Assembly (NCBI RefSeq): GCF_001422735.1
Contig: NZ_LMLZ01000012.1
Span: forward strand, 280,920 to 344,919
DNA from: Acidovorax sp. Leaf78
GTDB taxonomy: Bacteria; Pseudomonadota; Gammaproteobacteria; Burkholderiales; Burkholderiaceae_C
Direction: 5' to 3'
DNA: 64,000 bases
Positions 39,929-53,228 of the stretch are shown here, piece after piece. Made by a program: the position numbers and the translations under genes. Below the pieces are notes generated by a model. It did no database searches and was not told the DNA's origin. It saw only the letters and a program-made list of their open reading frames with translations. Every line of letters starts with the position of its first letter. The stretch's first letter is position 1.

Positions 39929-41416
39929 ATGAAAAAGACGTTCATGGGCGTGCGCCTGCGCCGCCTGCGCGAGGAGCGGGGCATGACCCAGGTGGCGCTG
40001 GCGCGCGCGCTGGACCTGTCGGCGAGCTACCTCAACCAGCTCGAACAGAACCAGCGGCCGCTCACCGTGCCGGTGCTGCTCAAGATCAACGCGGTGTTCG
40101 GCGTGGATGTGCAGCGCTTTTCGGACGATGACGAGGCGCGCCTGATCACCGGCCTGCGCGAGGTGCTGTCCGACCTGCCCGCGGGCCTGGGCGGCGAGGG
40201 CGCGGGCGACGCCGTGTCGCTGGCCGAGATCCGCGAGCTGGCCGCCGGCATGCCGGCAGTGGCCCGCACGCTGCTGGCGCTGCACCAGCGCCACCGCCAG
40301 GCCCTGGAGCGGCTGGAGGCGCTGAGCGCCCAGAACGCCCAGTGGGGCCTGGGCGACGAGCGCGGCGCGGCGGCGCCGCCGCCGCTGGCGGGCGGCCACC
40401 TGCCCATGGCGTACGAAGAAGTGCGCGACTTCTTCTTCGCGCGCCAGAACCACATCGCAGAGCTGGACGATGCGGCCGAGCGTTGCTCCGCCGAATGGGC
40501 CCTGCAGCCGGGCCGCGCGGGCGAGGCGCTGGCCCAGCGGCTGCTGCAGGCCCACGGGGTGCGGGTGGTGAGCGCGATCGATCTGCCGGGCCAGGCCCAG
40601 CGGGTGTTCGAGCCCGGCTCCGGCGTGTTGCAACTCGCGGCCGGGCTGGAGCCCGGGCAGCGCGCTTTCCAGATGGCAACGCAGCTGGCGTTTCTGGAAA
40701 TGGGCCCGCCACTGGCGCGGCTCGCGGACGCGGCGGGCTTGTCGAGCGACCAGGCGCGGGCGCTGGCGCGCATCGGCCTGGCCAACTACTTCGCCGGGGC
40801 GCTGGTGTTGCCCTACACCGCCTTCTTGCGCGCGGCCGAGGCGGTGCGCTACGACATCGACCGCTTGGGCCACGAGTTCGGCGTGGGTTTCGAGACGGTG
40901 TGCCATCGGCTGTCCACCCTGCAACGGCCCGGCGCGCGGGGTGTGCCGTTTTTCTTCATCCGGGTGGACCGGGCGGGCAACATCAGCAAGCGCCAGTCGG
41001 CCACCCACTTTCACTTCAGCAAGATCGGCGGCACCTGCCCGCTGTGGAACGTGTACGAGGCGTTCGCCCAGCCGGGCCGCATCGTGCCGCAAATCGCCCG
41101 CATGCCCGACGGGCGGGCCTACCTGTGGGTGGCGCGCACCGTGTCGCGCGGCGGCATGGGGTGGGGCTTGCCGGGCAAGGAGTTTTCCGTGGCGCTGGGC
41201 TGCGATGTGCGGCACGCGCCGCAGCTGGTCTATTCGCAAGGGCTCGACCTGGCCAACCCCGACGCGGCCGTCCCCATCGGCATGGGCTGCAAGGTCTGCG
41301 AGCGGCCGGCCTGCCCGCAGCGCGCCTTTCCGCCCATCGGCCGGGCGCTGGATGTGAACGAGAACCGCAGCCGGTTCGCGCCCTACCCGGTGGCTGCCAC
41401 CGCGGGGGCAGGGTAG
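39929..41416 (+). CDS. short-chain fatty acyl-CoA regulator (XRE + IrrE-like + ScfR C-terminal domain)
   Basis: This 495-residue protein begins MKKTFMGVRLRRLREERGMT with an XRE helix-turn-helix at about 8-62 (QVALARALDLSASYLNQLEQ). An IrrE/ImmA-like central part follows (about 200-300; FQMATQLAFLEM, then RIGLANYFAGALVLPYTAFL). The C-terminal domain of the RamB/MccR/ScfR group (about 330-480) includes FEVCHR-like FETVCHRLSTLQRPGARGVP, FHFSKIGGTCPLWNVYEAFA and the cysteine cluster GCKVCERPACPQRAFPP. Members of this family sense propionyl-, methylcitrate- or acetate-derived metabolites and control prp or glyoxylate genes. The divergent position against the thioesterase-prpC-acnD-prpF cluster and the repeated TTTGCGAA boxes point to local activation of that operon. 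The start ATG follows a GAGG-containing leader. Confidence 0.9.
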   Translation: MKKTFMGVRLRRLREERGMTQVALARALDLSASYLNQLEQNQRPLTVPVLLKINAVFGVDVQRFSDDDEARLITGLREVLSDLPAGLGGEGAGDAVSLAEIRELAAGMPAVARTLLALHQRHRQALERLEALSAQNAQWGLGDERGAAAPPPLAGGHLPMAYEEVRDFFFARQNHIAELDDAAERCSAEWALQPGRAGEALAQRLLQAHGVRVVSAIDLPGQAQRVFEPGSGVLQLAAGLEPGQRAFQMATQLAFLEMGPPLARLADAAGLSSDQARALARIGLANYFAGALVLPYTAFLRAAEAVRYDIDRLGHEFGVGFETVCHRLSTLQRPGARGVPFFFIRVDRAGNISKRQSATHFHFSKIGGTCPLWNVYEAFAQPGRIVPQIARMPDGRAYLWVARTVSRGGMGWGLPGKEFSVALGCDVRHAPQLVYSQGLDLANPDAAVPIGMGCKVCERPACPQRAFPPIGRALDVNENRSRFAPYPVAATAGAG

Positions 41417-41465
41417 ACCCTTGGGCTGACGATGCATTGGTGCGGCGTCTATGCAGTTTGCTCAT

Positions 41466-41521
41466 GAATTCATAGCGCCTTGCGCATGACCGTATTGCGG
41501 TGGACGCTCTTTTGTCTCAAT
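41466..41521 (+). repeat. dispersed Comamonadaceae-type repeat, copy 3
   Basis: The blocks GAATTCATAGCGCCTTGCGC, ATTGCGGTGGACGC and TCTTTTGTCTC follow the order of the other copies, with several mismatches. It lies in the 249-bp spacer between the acyl-CoA regulator and the GGDEF-EAL gene. Confidence 0.5.
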
Positions 41522-41665
41522 AATGGGCGGTAACCAGTTGTTATCACTTTCCGGGCTCCAAAAGCCCGTGAGATTGCAGCTATCCTGCGCTGTTACCACA
41601 GGTCCCAGCCTCCGATCCGGCCACCGCGAAGCCCTCGTCGAACACGCCTGCCCAGCCCGCAAACC

Positions 41666-44600
41666 ATGTCCTCCTTCACCTATTCAGGTAGCTACCGGCA
41701 TTGGTTGCCCGGGATAGGTGTGGCCACGCTCGGTATCGCGCTGAGCCTGTGGCTGGCCTGGCAGCAGTCCCAGGCCGTGGCCCAGGTCGGGCAGGCGCGG
41801 TTCGTGCAGGAGGCCCGGTCGTTCGCCGATGCGCTGGGCCAGCGCATCGAGGGGCACACCGAGGTCGTCAACGGCCTGCGCGGGCTGTTCACTGCCAACC
41901 CCCACCTCACGCGCGCCGAGTTCGAGCGCGCCGCCAGCGACCTGGAGGTGGGCCAGCGCTACGCCGGCGTGCGCAACCTGTCGTTCACCCGCTGGGTGCC
42001 GGGCTCCGAGCGCGCCGCCTACGAGGCCCGGGTGCGCGCCGACCGGTCCATCTCCGCCAACGGCTACCCCGACTTCGCCATCCGCCCGCCGGGGGAGCGG
42101 GCCGAGTACTTCGTGGCCGAGTACCTCTGGCCCATGTCCGGCAACGAGAGCGTGCTGGGCCTCGACATCAGCGCGCAGCCCACCAACCTGGCGGCCATGC
42201 AGTACAGCCGCGACAGCGGGCACACCGTGGCGTCCGCGCCGTTCGATCTGCTGCAGGAAGAAACGCACCGCCCAGGCTTCGTGATCCGCGTGCCGGTGTT
42301 CGACTACACCGCCGGCACGCCCGAGCCACGCTTCGTGGGCGCGGTGGCCTCCACCATCCGGGTGTACGACCTGGTGCAGGCGCTGGGCAGCCAGGGCTTG
42401 CTCAATGGCATCTCCATTGCGATGGCCGACCACGGGTCGGTGCGTGCGGGCTCTACCGATGCCACGGTGCGCACGCTGCTCACGCAGTCGTCTGCGGCGC
42501 TGCCGGATTCGCAGCCCTTCGTGCGCGACTTGCTGGTGCACGACCGCCGCTGGCGGCTCACGTTCCGGCCAGCGCGCTCGTTCCTGTCGGCGTCCGAGGC
42601 CCGGTTGCCCATCCTGGCGGGGGCCGGCGGGGTGCTGGTATCGCTGCTGTTGGCCTCCACCGTGGGGCTGCTGGTGCGCCAGCGCACTATGGCGCTGGTG
42701 CGCGCTCAGGCGTCCGACGATGCGCGGCGCGAAAGCGATGAGCGCTTTCGCGCGCTGTTCAACCAGGCCAGCGTGGGCGTGGCCATGCTGGACAGCACCA
42801 CGGGGCGGTTCCTGCGCGTGAACCAGCGCTATGCGGACATCGTGGGCTACACGCCCGGCGAGATGCTCACCATGAGCTTCCAATCCATCACCCATCCGGG
42901 CGACCTGGCGGCGGATGTGCAGCAGCTCGAACGGCTCAAGGCCGGAGAGATCCCGGAATACCGGCTGGAAAAGCGCTACCTGCACAAAGAGGGCCGCGTG
43001 GTCTGGACGGACCTCACCGTGTCGCCGGGTGCCACCCCCGACAACCACATCGCCGTGGTGCAGGACATCACCTCGCGCAAGCTCATGGAAGACACGCTGC
43101 GCACCAACGAGCACCGGTTGCGCGGCATCCTGGAGCGCCTGCCCATGGGTCTGTGCCTTGTCCATCCGGACGGGCGCATCGGCTTTCGCAACCAGCGGTA
43201 TGTGGAAATCTGCGGGTACACCGAGGCCGAGGTGCCCGATGTGGACCTCTGGTGGCAGCGCGCCTTCCCCAACGTGGCCGAGCGCGAAGGCGTGCGGGAC
43301 AGCTGGCGCGCGGCGGTCAAGCGCGCGGCCGGGGTGGATGGCGTCATTCCGGGTGCCGAATACCTCATCACCTGCCGCGACGGCACCAAGCGCCCGGTCG
43401 AAGTCTCGGGCGTGCAGGTGGAGGGTGGACACCTGGTCACCATGCAGGACCTGAGCCAGCGCAAGGCGGCCGAGGAAGAAATCAACAACCTGGCCTACTA
43501 CGACCCGCTCACCAGCCTGCCCAACCGCCGCCTGCTCATGGACCGGCTGCAGCAGGCGCTGGCCGCCAGCACGCGGCACCACCGCAGCGGCGCGTTGCTG
43601 CTGCTGGACCTGGACAACTTCAAGACGCTGAACGAAACCCGCGGCCACGACAGCGGGGACCACCTGCTGCTGCAGGTGGCGCAGCGCCTGCGCGAATGCG
43701 TGCACGAGGACGACACCGTGGCCCGCCAGGGCGGCGACGAGTTCGTGGTGGTGCTGGAAGACCTGGGCGACAACCCCGAGGAAGCCGCCGCGCGCAGTGA
43801 AGAGGTAGGCCAGCGCATCCTGGCCGCGCTGCGTGCGCCCTACATGCTGCACGGCACCGCGCACCACAGCTCGCTGAGCATGGGCGTGACCGTCTTCAGC
43901 GGCACGCGCGAGACGGTGGACGAACTCCTCAAGCGCGCGGACCTGGCGCTGTACCAGGCCAAGAGCGCCGGCCGCGACACGCTGCGCTACTACGACCCCA
44001 AGATGCAGGCCGCCGTGAGCGCCCGCGCCACGCTGGAGCGCGACATGCGCATCGGCCTGGCGCTGGGCCAGTTCGAGCTGTACTACCAGCCGCAGATCGA
44101 CCGGGGCCGCATCACCGGGGCCGAGGCGCTGCTGCGCTGGCGCCACCCGCGCGACGGTTTTGTCTCGCCCGCGCACTTCATCCCCCTGGCCGAAGAGACG
44201 GGGCTTATCCTGCCGCTGGGCGAATGGGTGCTCAAAGCCGCCTGCCAGCGCCTGGCTTCCTGGGCCGCGCACCCCGAGCTGGCCGCGCTGAGCCTGGCGG
44301 TGAACGTGAGCCCGCGCCAGTTCCACCAGTGCGACTTCGTGGCGCAGGTGCTCGCAGCGCTGGCCAGCTCGGGCGCGCCGGGCCACCAGCTCAAGCTGGA
44401 GATGACCGAAGGCCTGCTGCTGCAGGATGTGGAAGACACCATCGAGAAGATGGGGCAACTCAAGGGTTATGGGCTGGGTTTCTCGCTGGATGATTTCGGC
44501 ACCGGGTATTCTTCGCTCGCCTACCTCAAGCGGTTGCCGCTGGACCAGCTCAAGATCGACCAGAGTTTTGTACGCGATGTGCTCACCGACCCCAACGATG

Positions 44601-44809
44601 CCGCCATTGCGCGCACCGTGGTCGCCCTGGGTACCAGCCTGGGATTGCGCGTAATTGCCGAGGGGGTGGAGACGGAAGCCCAGCGCGAATTCCTGGAGCG
44701 CCACCAATGCCACGCCTGGCAGGGCTACCTGTTCAGTCCGCCGGTGCCGGCGGCCGAATTCGAAGCGCTGGTGCGCACTACCAATGCCCCCGGATCGCAG
44801 CTTGCGTGA
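41666..44809 (+). CDS. CHASE-PAS-PAS-GGDEF-EAL cyclic-di-GMP enzyme
   Basis: The 1047-residue protein has a membrane helix at 14-32 (LPGIGVATLGIALSLWLAW), a periplasmic CHASE domain (about 60-270; GLRGLFTANPHLTRAEFERA, RPGFVIRVPVFDYTAG) and a second helix near 313-337. PAS domains span about 355-480 and 485-605, each followed by a PAC-like end (QDITSRKL). The GGDEF domain has RQGGDEFVVV, but the I-site position reads HEDD instead of RxxD, and the usual ND before GH is NE. The EAL domain keeps AEALLRWRHP, NVSPRQFH, LEMTEG, LDDFGTGYSSLAYLK, KIDQSFV and EGVE, so phosphodiesterase activity is likely intact. It is a bifunctional or mainly degrading c-di-GMP enzyme that senses small periplasmic molecules. 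A GGDEF protein gene follows 57 bp downstream. Confidence 0.93.
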   Translation: MSSFTYSGSYRHWLPGIGVATLGIALSLWLAWQQSQAVAQVGQARFVQEARSFADALGQRIEGHTEVVNGLRGLFTANPHLTRAEFERAASDLEVGQRYAGVRNLSFTRWVPGSERAAYEARVRADRSISANGYPDFAIRPPGERAEYFVAEYLWPMSGNESVLGLDISAQPTNLAAMQYSRDSGHTVASAPFDLLQEETHRPGFVIRVPVFDYTAGTPEPRFVGAVASTIRVYDLVQALGSQGLLNGISIAMADHGSVRAGSTDATVRTLLTQSSAALPDSQPFVRDLLVHDRRWRLTFRPARSFLSASEARLPILAGAGGVLVSLLLASTVGLLVRQRTMALVRAQASDDARRESDERFRALFNQASVGVAMLDSTTGRFLRVNQRYADIVGYTPGEMLTMSFQSITHPGDLAADVQQLERLKAGEIPEYRLEKRYLHKEGRVVWTDLTVSPGATPDNHIAVVQDITSRKLMEDTLRTNEHRLRGILERLPMGLCLVHPDGRIGFRNQRYVEICGYTEAEVPDVDLWWQRAFPNVAEREGVRDSWRAAVKRAAGVDGVIPGAEYLITCRDGTKRPVEVSGVQVEGGHLVTMQDLSQRKAAEEEINNLAYYDPLTSLPNRRLLMDRLQQALAASTRHHRSGALLLLDLDNFKTLNETRGHDSGDHLLLQVAQRLRECVHEDDTVARQGGDEFVVVLEDLGDNPEEAAARSEEVGQRILAALRAPYMLHGTAHHSSLSMGVTVFSGTRETVDELLKRADLALYQAKSAGRDTLRYYDPKMQAAVSARATLERDMRIGLALGQFELYYQPQIDRGRITGAEALLRWRHPRDGFVSPAHFIPLAEETGLILPLGEWVLKAACQRLASWAAHPELAALSLAVNVSPRQFHQCDFVAQVLAALASSGAPGHQLKLEMTEGLLLQDVEDTIEKMGQLKGYGLGFSLDDFGTGYSSLAYLKRLPLDQLKIDQSFVRDVLTDPNDAAIARTVVALGTSLGLRVIAEGVETEAQREFLERHQCHAWQGYLFSPPVPAAEFEALVRTTNAPGSQLA

Positions 44810-44866
44810 CCGGGCCACCCGCCCGGCAGCCCTGCAGCCGCCCGCCAAGGAAGACATCCGCAGACC

Positions 44867-45955
44867 ATGTTCCTGCTGAAGAAAAAGCCTGCTGCCTCGT
44901 CCGCCACATCCACCGCGCCTCCCGCGCCGGGAGGCGCGTTCGACGCCCAGCGCGAAAAGTCCGCCATCGCCGAGATGCTGCTCAAGCGCTCGGCACAGCT
45001 GATCCTGGGCCGCGGCGAGCTGGAGATCATCCGCGGCATCTGCCAGGCCATCGTGGAGATCACGCCCCACATCCGCCTGGCCTGGACCTGGTTCGGCCCG
45101 TCCGACACGCAGACCATCCGCCCGCAGGTGTTCGCCGGCCCGGCGTCTGCCTACGCCGAGTCGCTGTGCATCGAGCGCAATCTGCTCACCCGCATCGGCC
45201 CGGCGTTCTCGGCGCTGGACAGCGGCGCACCGGCCGAGCCTTTCACGGTGTCGCAGTTCTCGCTGTTCGGCCCGTGGCGCGACGCGGCACGCCAGCACGG
45301 CATCCACCACGTGGTGGCGCTGCCCATCCGCTCTGCGTTCAACGGCTACAGCGGCATTTTCGTGCTGTACGCCGACCGCGGCGGCTACTTCGATGAAGTG
45401 GGCGTGAGCCTGTTCGCCACCCTGGCCGAGCTGTTCGGATCGCTGATGACCGTGGCGTCCGAGCGCAGCGAGCTGCAGCGCGCGGCCTACCACGATGCGC
45501 TCACGGGCCTGCTCAACCGCCACGCCCTCGACCTGATTGACCGGCGCGTGTACCGCACCTCGCTGTTCGAGCCGGCGTCCTCGCTGCTGATGCTGGACCT
45601 GGACCGCTTCAAGAACATCAACGACCAGCACGGCCATTCCGTGGGCGACAAGGCCCTGCAGGCCGTGGCCCGCACGCTGCAGGAAGCCCTGCGCCGCGGC
45701 GACGAGGTGGTGCGCTGGGGCGGGGAGGAGTTCATGGTGTGCCTGCCGCAGACGCCGCTGCAGGACGCCCTCATCGTGGCCGAGAAGTTGCGCAAAAGCG
45801 TGGCGGCCCTCACCGACCCGGTGCCGCTGTCGGTGTCCATTGGCGTGTGCGAGATACCGTGCCTGCAGCACCTGTCCGAGGCGGTGGCGCGCGCCGACCA
45901 GGCGCTGCTGCAAGCCAAGGCCGATGGGCGCAACCAGGTGTGCGTGCTGCCCTGA
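44867..45955 (+). CDS. GAF-like sensor with GGDEF diguanylate cyclase domain
   Basis: The 362-residue protein has a basic, Pro/Ala-rich N-terminus (MFLLKKKPAASSATS), then a GAF-like sensory region (about 35-205; LILGRGELEIIRGICQAIVE and ALPIRSAFNGYSGIFVLYAD). The GGDEF domain (about 205-362) starts AAYHDALTGLLNRHALDLID. It has LMLDLDRFKNINDQHGHSVG with the metal Asp, an RRGD I-site and the active-site variant RWGGEEFMVCL, which is catalytically competent. No membrane segment is seen. It lies 57 bp after the GGDEF-EAL gene on the same strand, so the two are probably co-transcribed as an opposing pair for cyclic-di-GMP. Confidence 0.9.
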   Translation: MFLLKKKPAASSATSTAPPAPGGAFDAQREKSAIAEMLLKRSAQLILGRGELEIIRGICQAIVEITPHIRLAWTWFGPSDTQTIRPQVFAGPASAYAESLCIERNLLTRIGPAFSALDSGAPAEPFTVSQFSLFGPWRDAARQHGIHHVVALPIRSAFNGYSGIFVLYADRGGYFDEVGVSLFATLAELFGSLMTVASERSELQRAAYHDALTGLLNRHALDLIDRRVYRTSLFEPASSLLMLDLDRFKNINDQHGHSVGDKALQAVARTLQEALRRGDEVVRWGGEEFMVCLPQTPLQDALIVAEKLRKSVAALTDPVPLSVSIGVCEIPCLQHLSEAVARADQALLQAKADGRNQVCVLP

Positions 45956-46008
45956 TGGCCCGCTGGCGCCAGCCGGCATTCCGGGCAGTGATCCGGCGCC
46001 GCGATAAT

Positions 46009-46072
46009 CAAAATTGATAGCGGCTGGCGCTTGCCCATCAAGCGGTAGAGGCTGTTTTTGCCAAATATTGGC
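46009..46072 (+). repeat. dispersed Comamonadaceae-type repeat, copy 4 (best preserved)
   Basis: The unit reads AAAATTGATAGCGGCTGG, CGCTTGCCCATCAAGCGG, TAGAGGCTGTTTTTGCC in sequence. CGCTTG and CAAGCG can form a small hairpin with a five- or six-base loop. It lies between the GGDEF gene and smc. Confidence 0.75.
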
Positions 46073-46241
46073 CGGCCGGGCACCTGTGCAGCCTTGCCAA
46101 CGGCCGACCATGGGAGACGCCCCCAGGCGGCGCGGTATCATTCCGGCCTTGCCGCAGCCTGTGCGCTCCTTGCCTGGAACGCCCCTGCGGCACCACTTTT
46201 TGCCACTGAAGTCCCGCCCCTCATTGCCTGCCCCTTGACCC

Positions 46242-49200
46242 GTGCGTCTTACCTCCATCAAGCTTTCCGGTTTCAAGTCGTTCGCTGAACCCACCAACTT
46301 CATGCTGCCCGGCCAACTGGTGGGCGTGGTGGGTCCGAACGGCTGCGGCAAGTCCAACATCATGGACGCGGTGCGCTGGGTGCTGGGCGAGAGCAAGGCG
46401 AGCGAGCTGCGCGGCGAGTCCATGCAGGACGTGATCTTCAGCGGCACCACCACCCGCAAGCAGGCCAGCCGCGCCAGCGTGGAGCTGGTGTTCGACAACT
46501 CCGACCACCGCGCCGGCGGCCAGTGGGGCCAGTACGGCGAAGTGGCGGTGCGCCGCGTGCTCACGCGCGACGGCACCAGCAGCTACTACCTGAACAACCA
46601 GCCCGTGCGCCGCCGCGACGTGCAGGACGTGTTCCTGGGAACGGGCCTGGGGCCCCGCGCCTACGCCATCATCGGCCAGGGCACCATCAGCCGCATCATC
46701 GAATCGCGCCCCGAAGAGCTGCGCCTGTTCCTCGAAGAGGCCGCGGGCGTCTCCAAGTACAAGGAGCGCCGCCGCGAGACCGAAAACCGCCTGTCGGACA
46801 CGCGCGAGAACCTCACGCGGGTCGAAGACATCCTGCGCGAGCTGAACGCCAACCTCGAAAAGCTGGAAAAGCAGGCCGAAGTGGCCGCCAAGTACAACGC
46901 GCTGAACTCCGACGCCACGCTCAAGCAGCACCAACTGTGGTTCCTGAAGCGCGCCGACGCCGAAGCCGATCAGACCAAGGTGCGCCTGGACGGCCTGCAG
47001 GCCGTGAACGACCTCGAGTCGCGCATGGCCGACCTGCGCGCGGTGGAGTCCGACCTCGAAACCATCCGCCAGGCCCACTACGCGGCCGGCGACCAGGTCA
47101 ACCAGGCCCAGGGCCGGCTGTATGAAGCCACGGCCGAAGTCGGCAAGCTCGAAGCCGAGATCCGCTACGTGGTCGAAGGCCGCCAGCGCGTGGAGCAGCG
47201 CCTCGTCACCCTGGCCGAGCAGATCGCACAGTGGCAGGCCCGCAAGGAAGAAGCCGACATCGAACTGGAGAATCTGGCCGGTGCCGGTGTGGATGCCGAA
47301 GAGCGCGCCGAGATGCTGGCCGCGCAGGTCGAAGAGCAGGCCATGCAGATGCCCGACCTGGAAGACGCCCTTCGCCAGGCCCAGAGCCGTGCCAGCGAGC
47401 AGCGCGGCAGCGTGGTGCAGGTGCAGCAGCAGATCGGCGTGCTGGCCGCCGAGCAGCGCAGCATCGACGAGCAAAGCCGCCAGCTCGATGGCCGTTTCGA
47501 GCGGCTGCGTACCGACCGCAACGCACTGGCCGCCCCTGACGAAGCGCGCCTGACCAACCTGCGCGAGCAACTCGAAGAAGCCCAGGAGATTGCCGAAACC
47601 ACCGAGGCCCGCCTGCACGAGCTGCAGGAGTCCGTGCCCCAGCTCGACGACGACCGCCGCACGCGCCAGCAGGCCGTCAATACCGAAAGCGCCCGCCAGG
47701 CCGACCTGTCGGCCCGCATGGAGGCCCTGAAGGCGCTGCAGGAAAAGGTCAAGACCGACGGCAAGCTGCGCCCCTGGCTGGCCAAGCACGGCCTGGACGG
47801 TTTGCAGGGCCTGTGGAGCCGCATCCACATCGAAAAGGGCTGGGAAAACGCGCTGGAAGCCGCGCTGCGCGAGCGCCTGGGCGCGCTCGAAGTCGGGCGG
47901 CTGGACATGGTGCGCGGCTTTCTCGGATCGGGCGGCACCGACGCACCGCCCGCACGGCTGGCGTTCTACAGCGCGCCGGCTGCCGGCCAGCCCGACGCAC
48001 CCTCGCAGAACCCCCGCCTGTCGGACCTGCTGCGTCTGAACGATGCCGGCCTGCGTGCCGTGCTGACCGACTGGCTGCAAGGCTGCACCACCGCCCCCAC
48101 GCTGGACGAGGCCCTGAACCTCCGCGCCAGTCTGCAGCCGGGCGAGGTTGTCTTCGTGCCCACCGGCCATTCGGTCAGTGCCCACAGCGTGAGCTTCTAT
48201 GCGCAGGACTCCGAGCAGTCCGGCCTGCTGGCCCGCGCGCAGGAGATCGAACACCTGGACAAGGAACTGCGCGCCCAGGCCCTGATCGCCGACGAGTCAC
48301 GCAGTGCGCTGGTCCGTGCCGAGGCCGCGTATGCCGACGCCTCGCAGCGCCTGGTTGCCGCCCGCCGCGAGGCCACCGAGACCCAGGGCCGCGCGCACGA
48401 GCTGCAGGTGGAAACCATGCGCCTCACCCAACTGGCCGAACAGACCCGCGCCCGCAGCCAGCAGATCGACACCGACCTGGCCGAGGTCGAGGCCCAACTG
48501 GCCGACCTGCAGGAACGCCGCGTGGCGGCCGAAGCCCGCTTTGAAGAGCTGGACATGCAGCTGGCCCACAGCCAGGAGCGCGAAGCCCAGCTGGGCGACA
48601 GCGTGATCGAGGCCGAGCGCAAGCTGGCCGCCTGCCGCGAGCAGCAGCGCGCGCTGGAGCGCCAGGCGCAAGAGGCCACGTTCTCCCAGCGCAGCTTGGA
48701 GGCGCGCCGCGGCGAGCTGAACCGATCCATCGAAACCGCCACCCAGCAAGCGACCGCGTTGGCCGACGAGCAACAGCGCGCGCGTGACGAACTGGCCCGC
48801 CTGTCCGACGCCGCCGCGCAGGGCGGGCTGCAGCAGGCCCTGGACGTGAAGATGGAGCGCGAAAAGGCCCTGGGCGCTCAGCGCAGCGAATACGACGACC
48901 TCACCACCAAGCTGCGCAGCAGCGACGAGCGCCGCATGCAGCTGGAACGGGCCCTGGACCCGCTGCGCGCCCGCATCACCGAATTCCAGCTCAAGGAACA
49001 GGCCGCGCGCCTGGGCCTGGAGCAGTACACCACGCTGCTGGCCGATGCGCAGGCCGACCTCGACGCCATCGCCCAGTCGATTGCGGACGGCAATGTGCGC
49101 GTGACCGGCCTGCAGAGCGAGATCGACCGCCTGCACCGCGAGATCACCGCGTTGGGTGCGGTCAACCTGGCCGCGCTGGACGAGCTCAAGCTCGCCAGCG

Positions 49201-49766
49201 AGCGCAAGATCTTCCTCGATGCGCAAACCGCCGACCTGACCGAAGCCATGAACACGCTGGAAGACGCGATCCGCAAGATCGACGGCGAAACGCGCCAGCT
49301 GCTGTCGGGCACCTTCGAGACGGTGAACGGCCATTTCGGGCGCATGTTCCCCGAGCTGTTTGGCGGCGGGCAGGCCAAGCTCATCATCACCGGCGACGAG
49401 ATCCTGGACTCCGGCGTGCAGGTGATGGCGCAGCCTCCCGGCAAGAAGAACCAGACCATCCACTTGCTGTCCGGCGGCGAAAAGGCCCTCACGGCCATCG
49501 CGCTGGTGTTCGCGATCTTTCAGCTCAACCCTGCGCCGTTCTGCCTGCTGGACGAGGTGGACGCGCCGCTCGATGACGCCAACACCGAGCGCTACGCCAA
49601 GCTGGTGTCCAGCATGTCCAAGGGCACGCAGTTCCTGTTCATCAGCCACAACAAGATCGCGATGGAGATGGCCGAGCAGCTCATCGGCGTGACCATGCAG
49701 GAGCAGGGCGTCTCGCGCATTGTGGCGGTGGACATGGAAAGCGCACTGTCGATGGCTGAAGCATGA
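46242..49766 (+). CDS. smc: chromosome partition protein SMC
   Basis: The 1174-residue protein starts at a GTG (RLTSIKLSGFKSFAEPTNFM) with the SMC N-terminal ATPase: Walker A GPNGCGKSNIMDAVRWVLGE near residues 32-51. Two long coiled coils (about 170-500 and 660-1010) flank a hinge at about 505-650 (ALEAALRERLGALEVGRLDM, RLAFYSAPAAG). The C-terminal head has the signature LLSGGEKALTAIALVFAIFQ and Walker B FCLLDEVDAPLDDANTERY. The length is normal. SMC with ScpA/B compacts and separates sister chromosomes. No Shine-Dalgarno is obvious, but the family start matches the GTG. The order smc-zipA-ligA is typical for Comamonadaceae. Confidence 0.97.
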   Translation: MRLTSIKLSGFKSFAEPTNFMLPGQLVGVVGPNGCGKSNIMDAVRWVLGESKASELRGESMQDVIFSGTTTRKQASRASVELVFDNSDHRAGGQWGQYGEVAVRRVLTRDGTSSYYLNNQPVRRRDVQDVFLGTGLGPRAYAIIGQGTISRIIESRPEELRLFLEEAAGVSKYKERRRETENRLSDTRENLTRVEDILRELNANLEKLEKQAEVAAKYNALNSDATLKQHQLWFLKRADAEADQTKVRLDGLQAVNDLESRMADLRAVESDLETIRQAHYAAGDQVNQAQGRLYEATAEVGKLEAEIRYVVEGRQRVEQRLVTLAEQIAQWQARKEEADIELENLAGAGVDAEERAEMLAAQVEEQAMQMPDLEDALRQAQSRASEQRGSVVQVQQQIGVLAAEQRSIDEQSRQLDGRFERLRTDRNALAAPDEARLTNLREQLEEAQEIAETTEARLHELQESVPQLDDDRRTRQQAVNTESARQADLSARMEALKALQEKVKTDGKLRPWLAKHGLDGLQGLWSRIHIEKGWENALEAALRERLGALEVGRLDMVRGFLGSGGTDAPPARLAFYSAPAAGQPDAPSQNPRLSDLLRLNDAGLRAVLTDWLQGCTTAPTLDEALNLRASLQPGEVVFVPTGHSVSAHSVSFYAQDSEQSGLLARAQEIEHLDKELRAQALIADESRSALVRAEAAYADASQRLVAARREATETQGRAHELQVETMRLTQLAEQTRARSQQIDTDLAEVEAQLADLQERRVAAEARFEELDMQLAHSQEREAQLGDSVIEAERKLAACREQQRALERQAQEATFSQRSLEARRGELNRSIETATQQATALADEQQRARDELARLSDAAAQGGLQQALDVKMEREKALGAQRSEYDDLTTKLRSSDERRMQLERALDPLRARITEFQLKEQAARLGLEQYTTLLADAQADLDAIAQSIADGNVRVTGLQSEIDRLHREITALGAVNLAALDELKLASERKIFLDAQTADLTEAMNTLEDAIRKIDGETRQLLSGTFETVNGHFGRMFPELFGGGQAKLIITGDEILDSGVQVMAQPPGKKNQTIHLLSGGEKALTAIALVFAIFQLNPAPFCLLDEVDAPLDDANTERYAKLVSSMSKGTQFLFISHNKIAMEMAEQLIGVTMQEQGVSRIVAVDMESALSMAEA

Positions 49767-49923
49767 GCTGCTGCCCCCATGTCGCTGTGCGCCTGCCCCA
49801 GTGTGGGAGCGCGACCTACGGCAGTCCGGCGCTGGCAAATCTATGCTGCGCGCTGGCGTGCCGCGCCAATCGCGCAACTCTGTGGTGCACACCGGGCAAC
49901 GGGATAGCTAGAACCATCTTTTT

Positions 49924-53201
<3,278 letters not shown>

Positions 53202-53228
53202 GGCACCTTTCATTTTTTCGAGTTTTTG

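Noticed and set aside
41684-46576. Minus-strand open frame of 1630 residues opposite the GGDEF-EAL, GGDEF and smc genes
   Set aside because: It covers three well-supported plus-strand genes, has His/Arg/Ala-rich composition and no domain or ribosome site.
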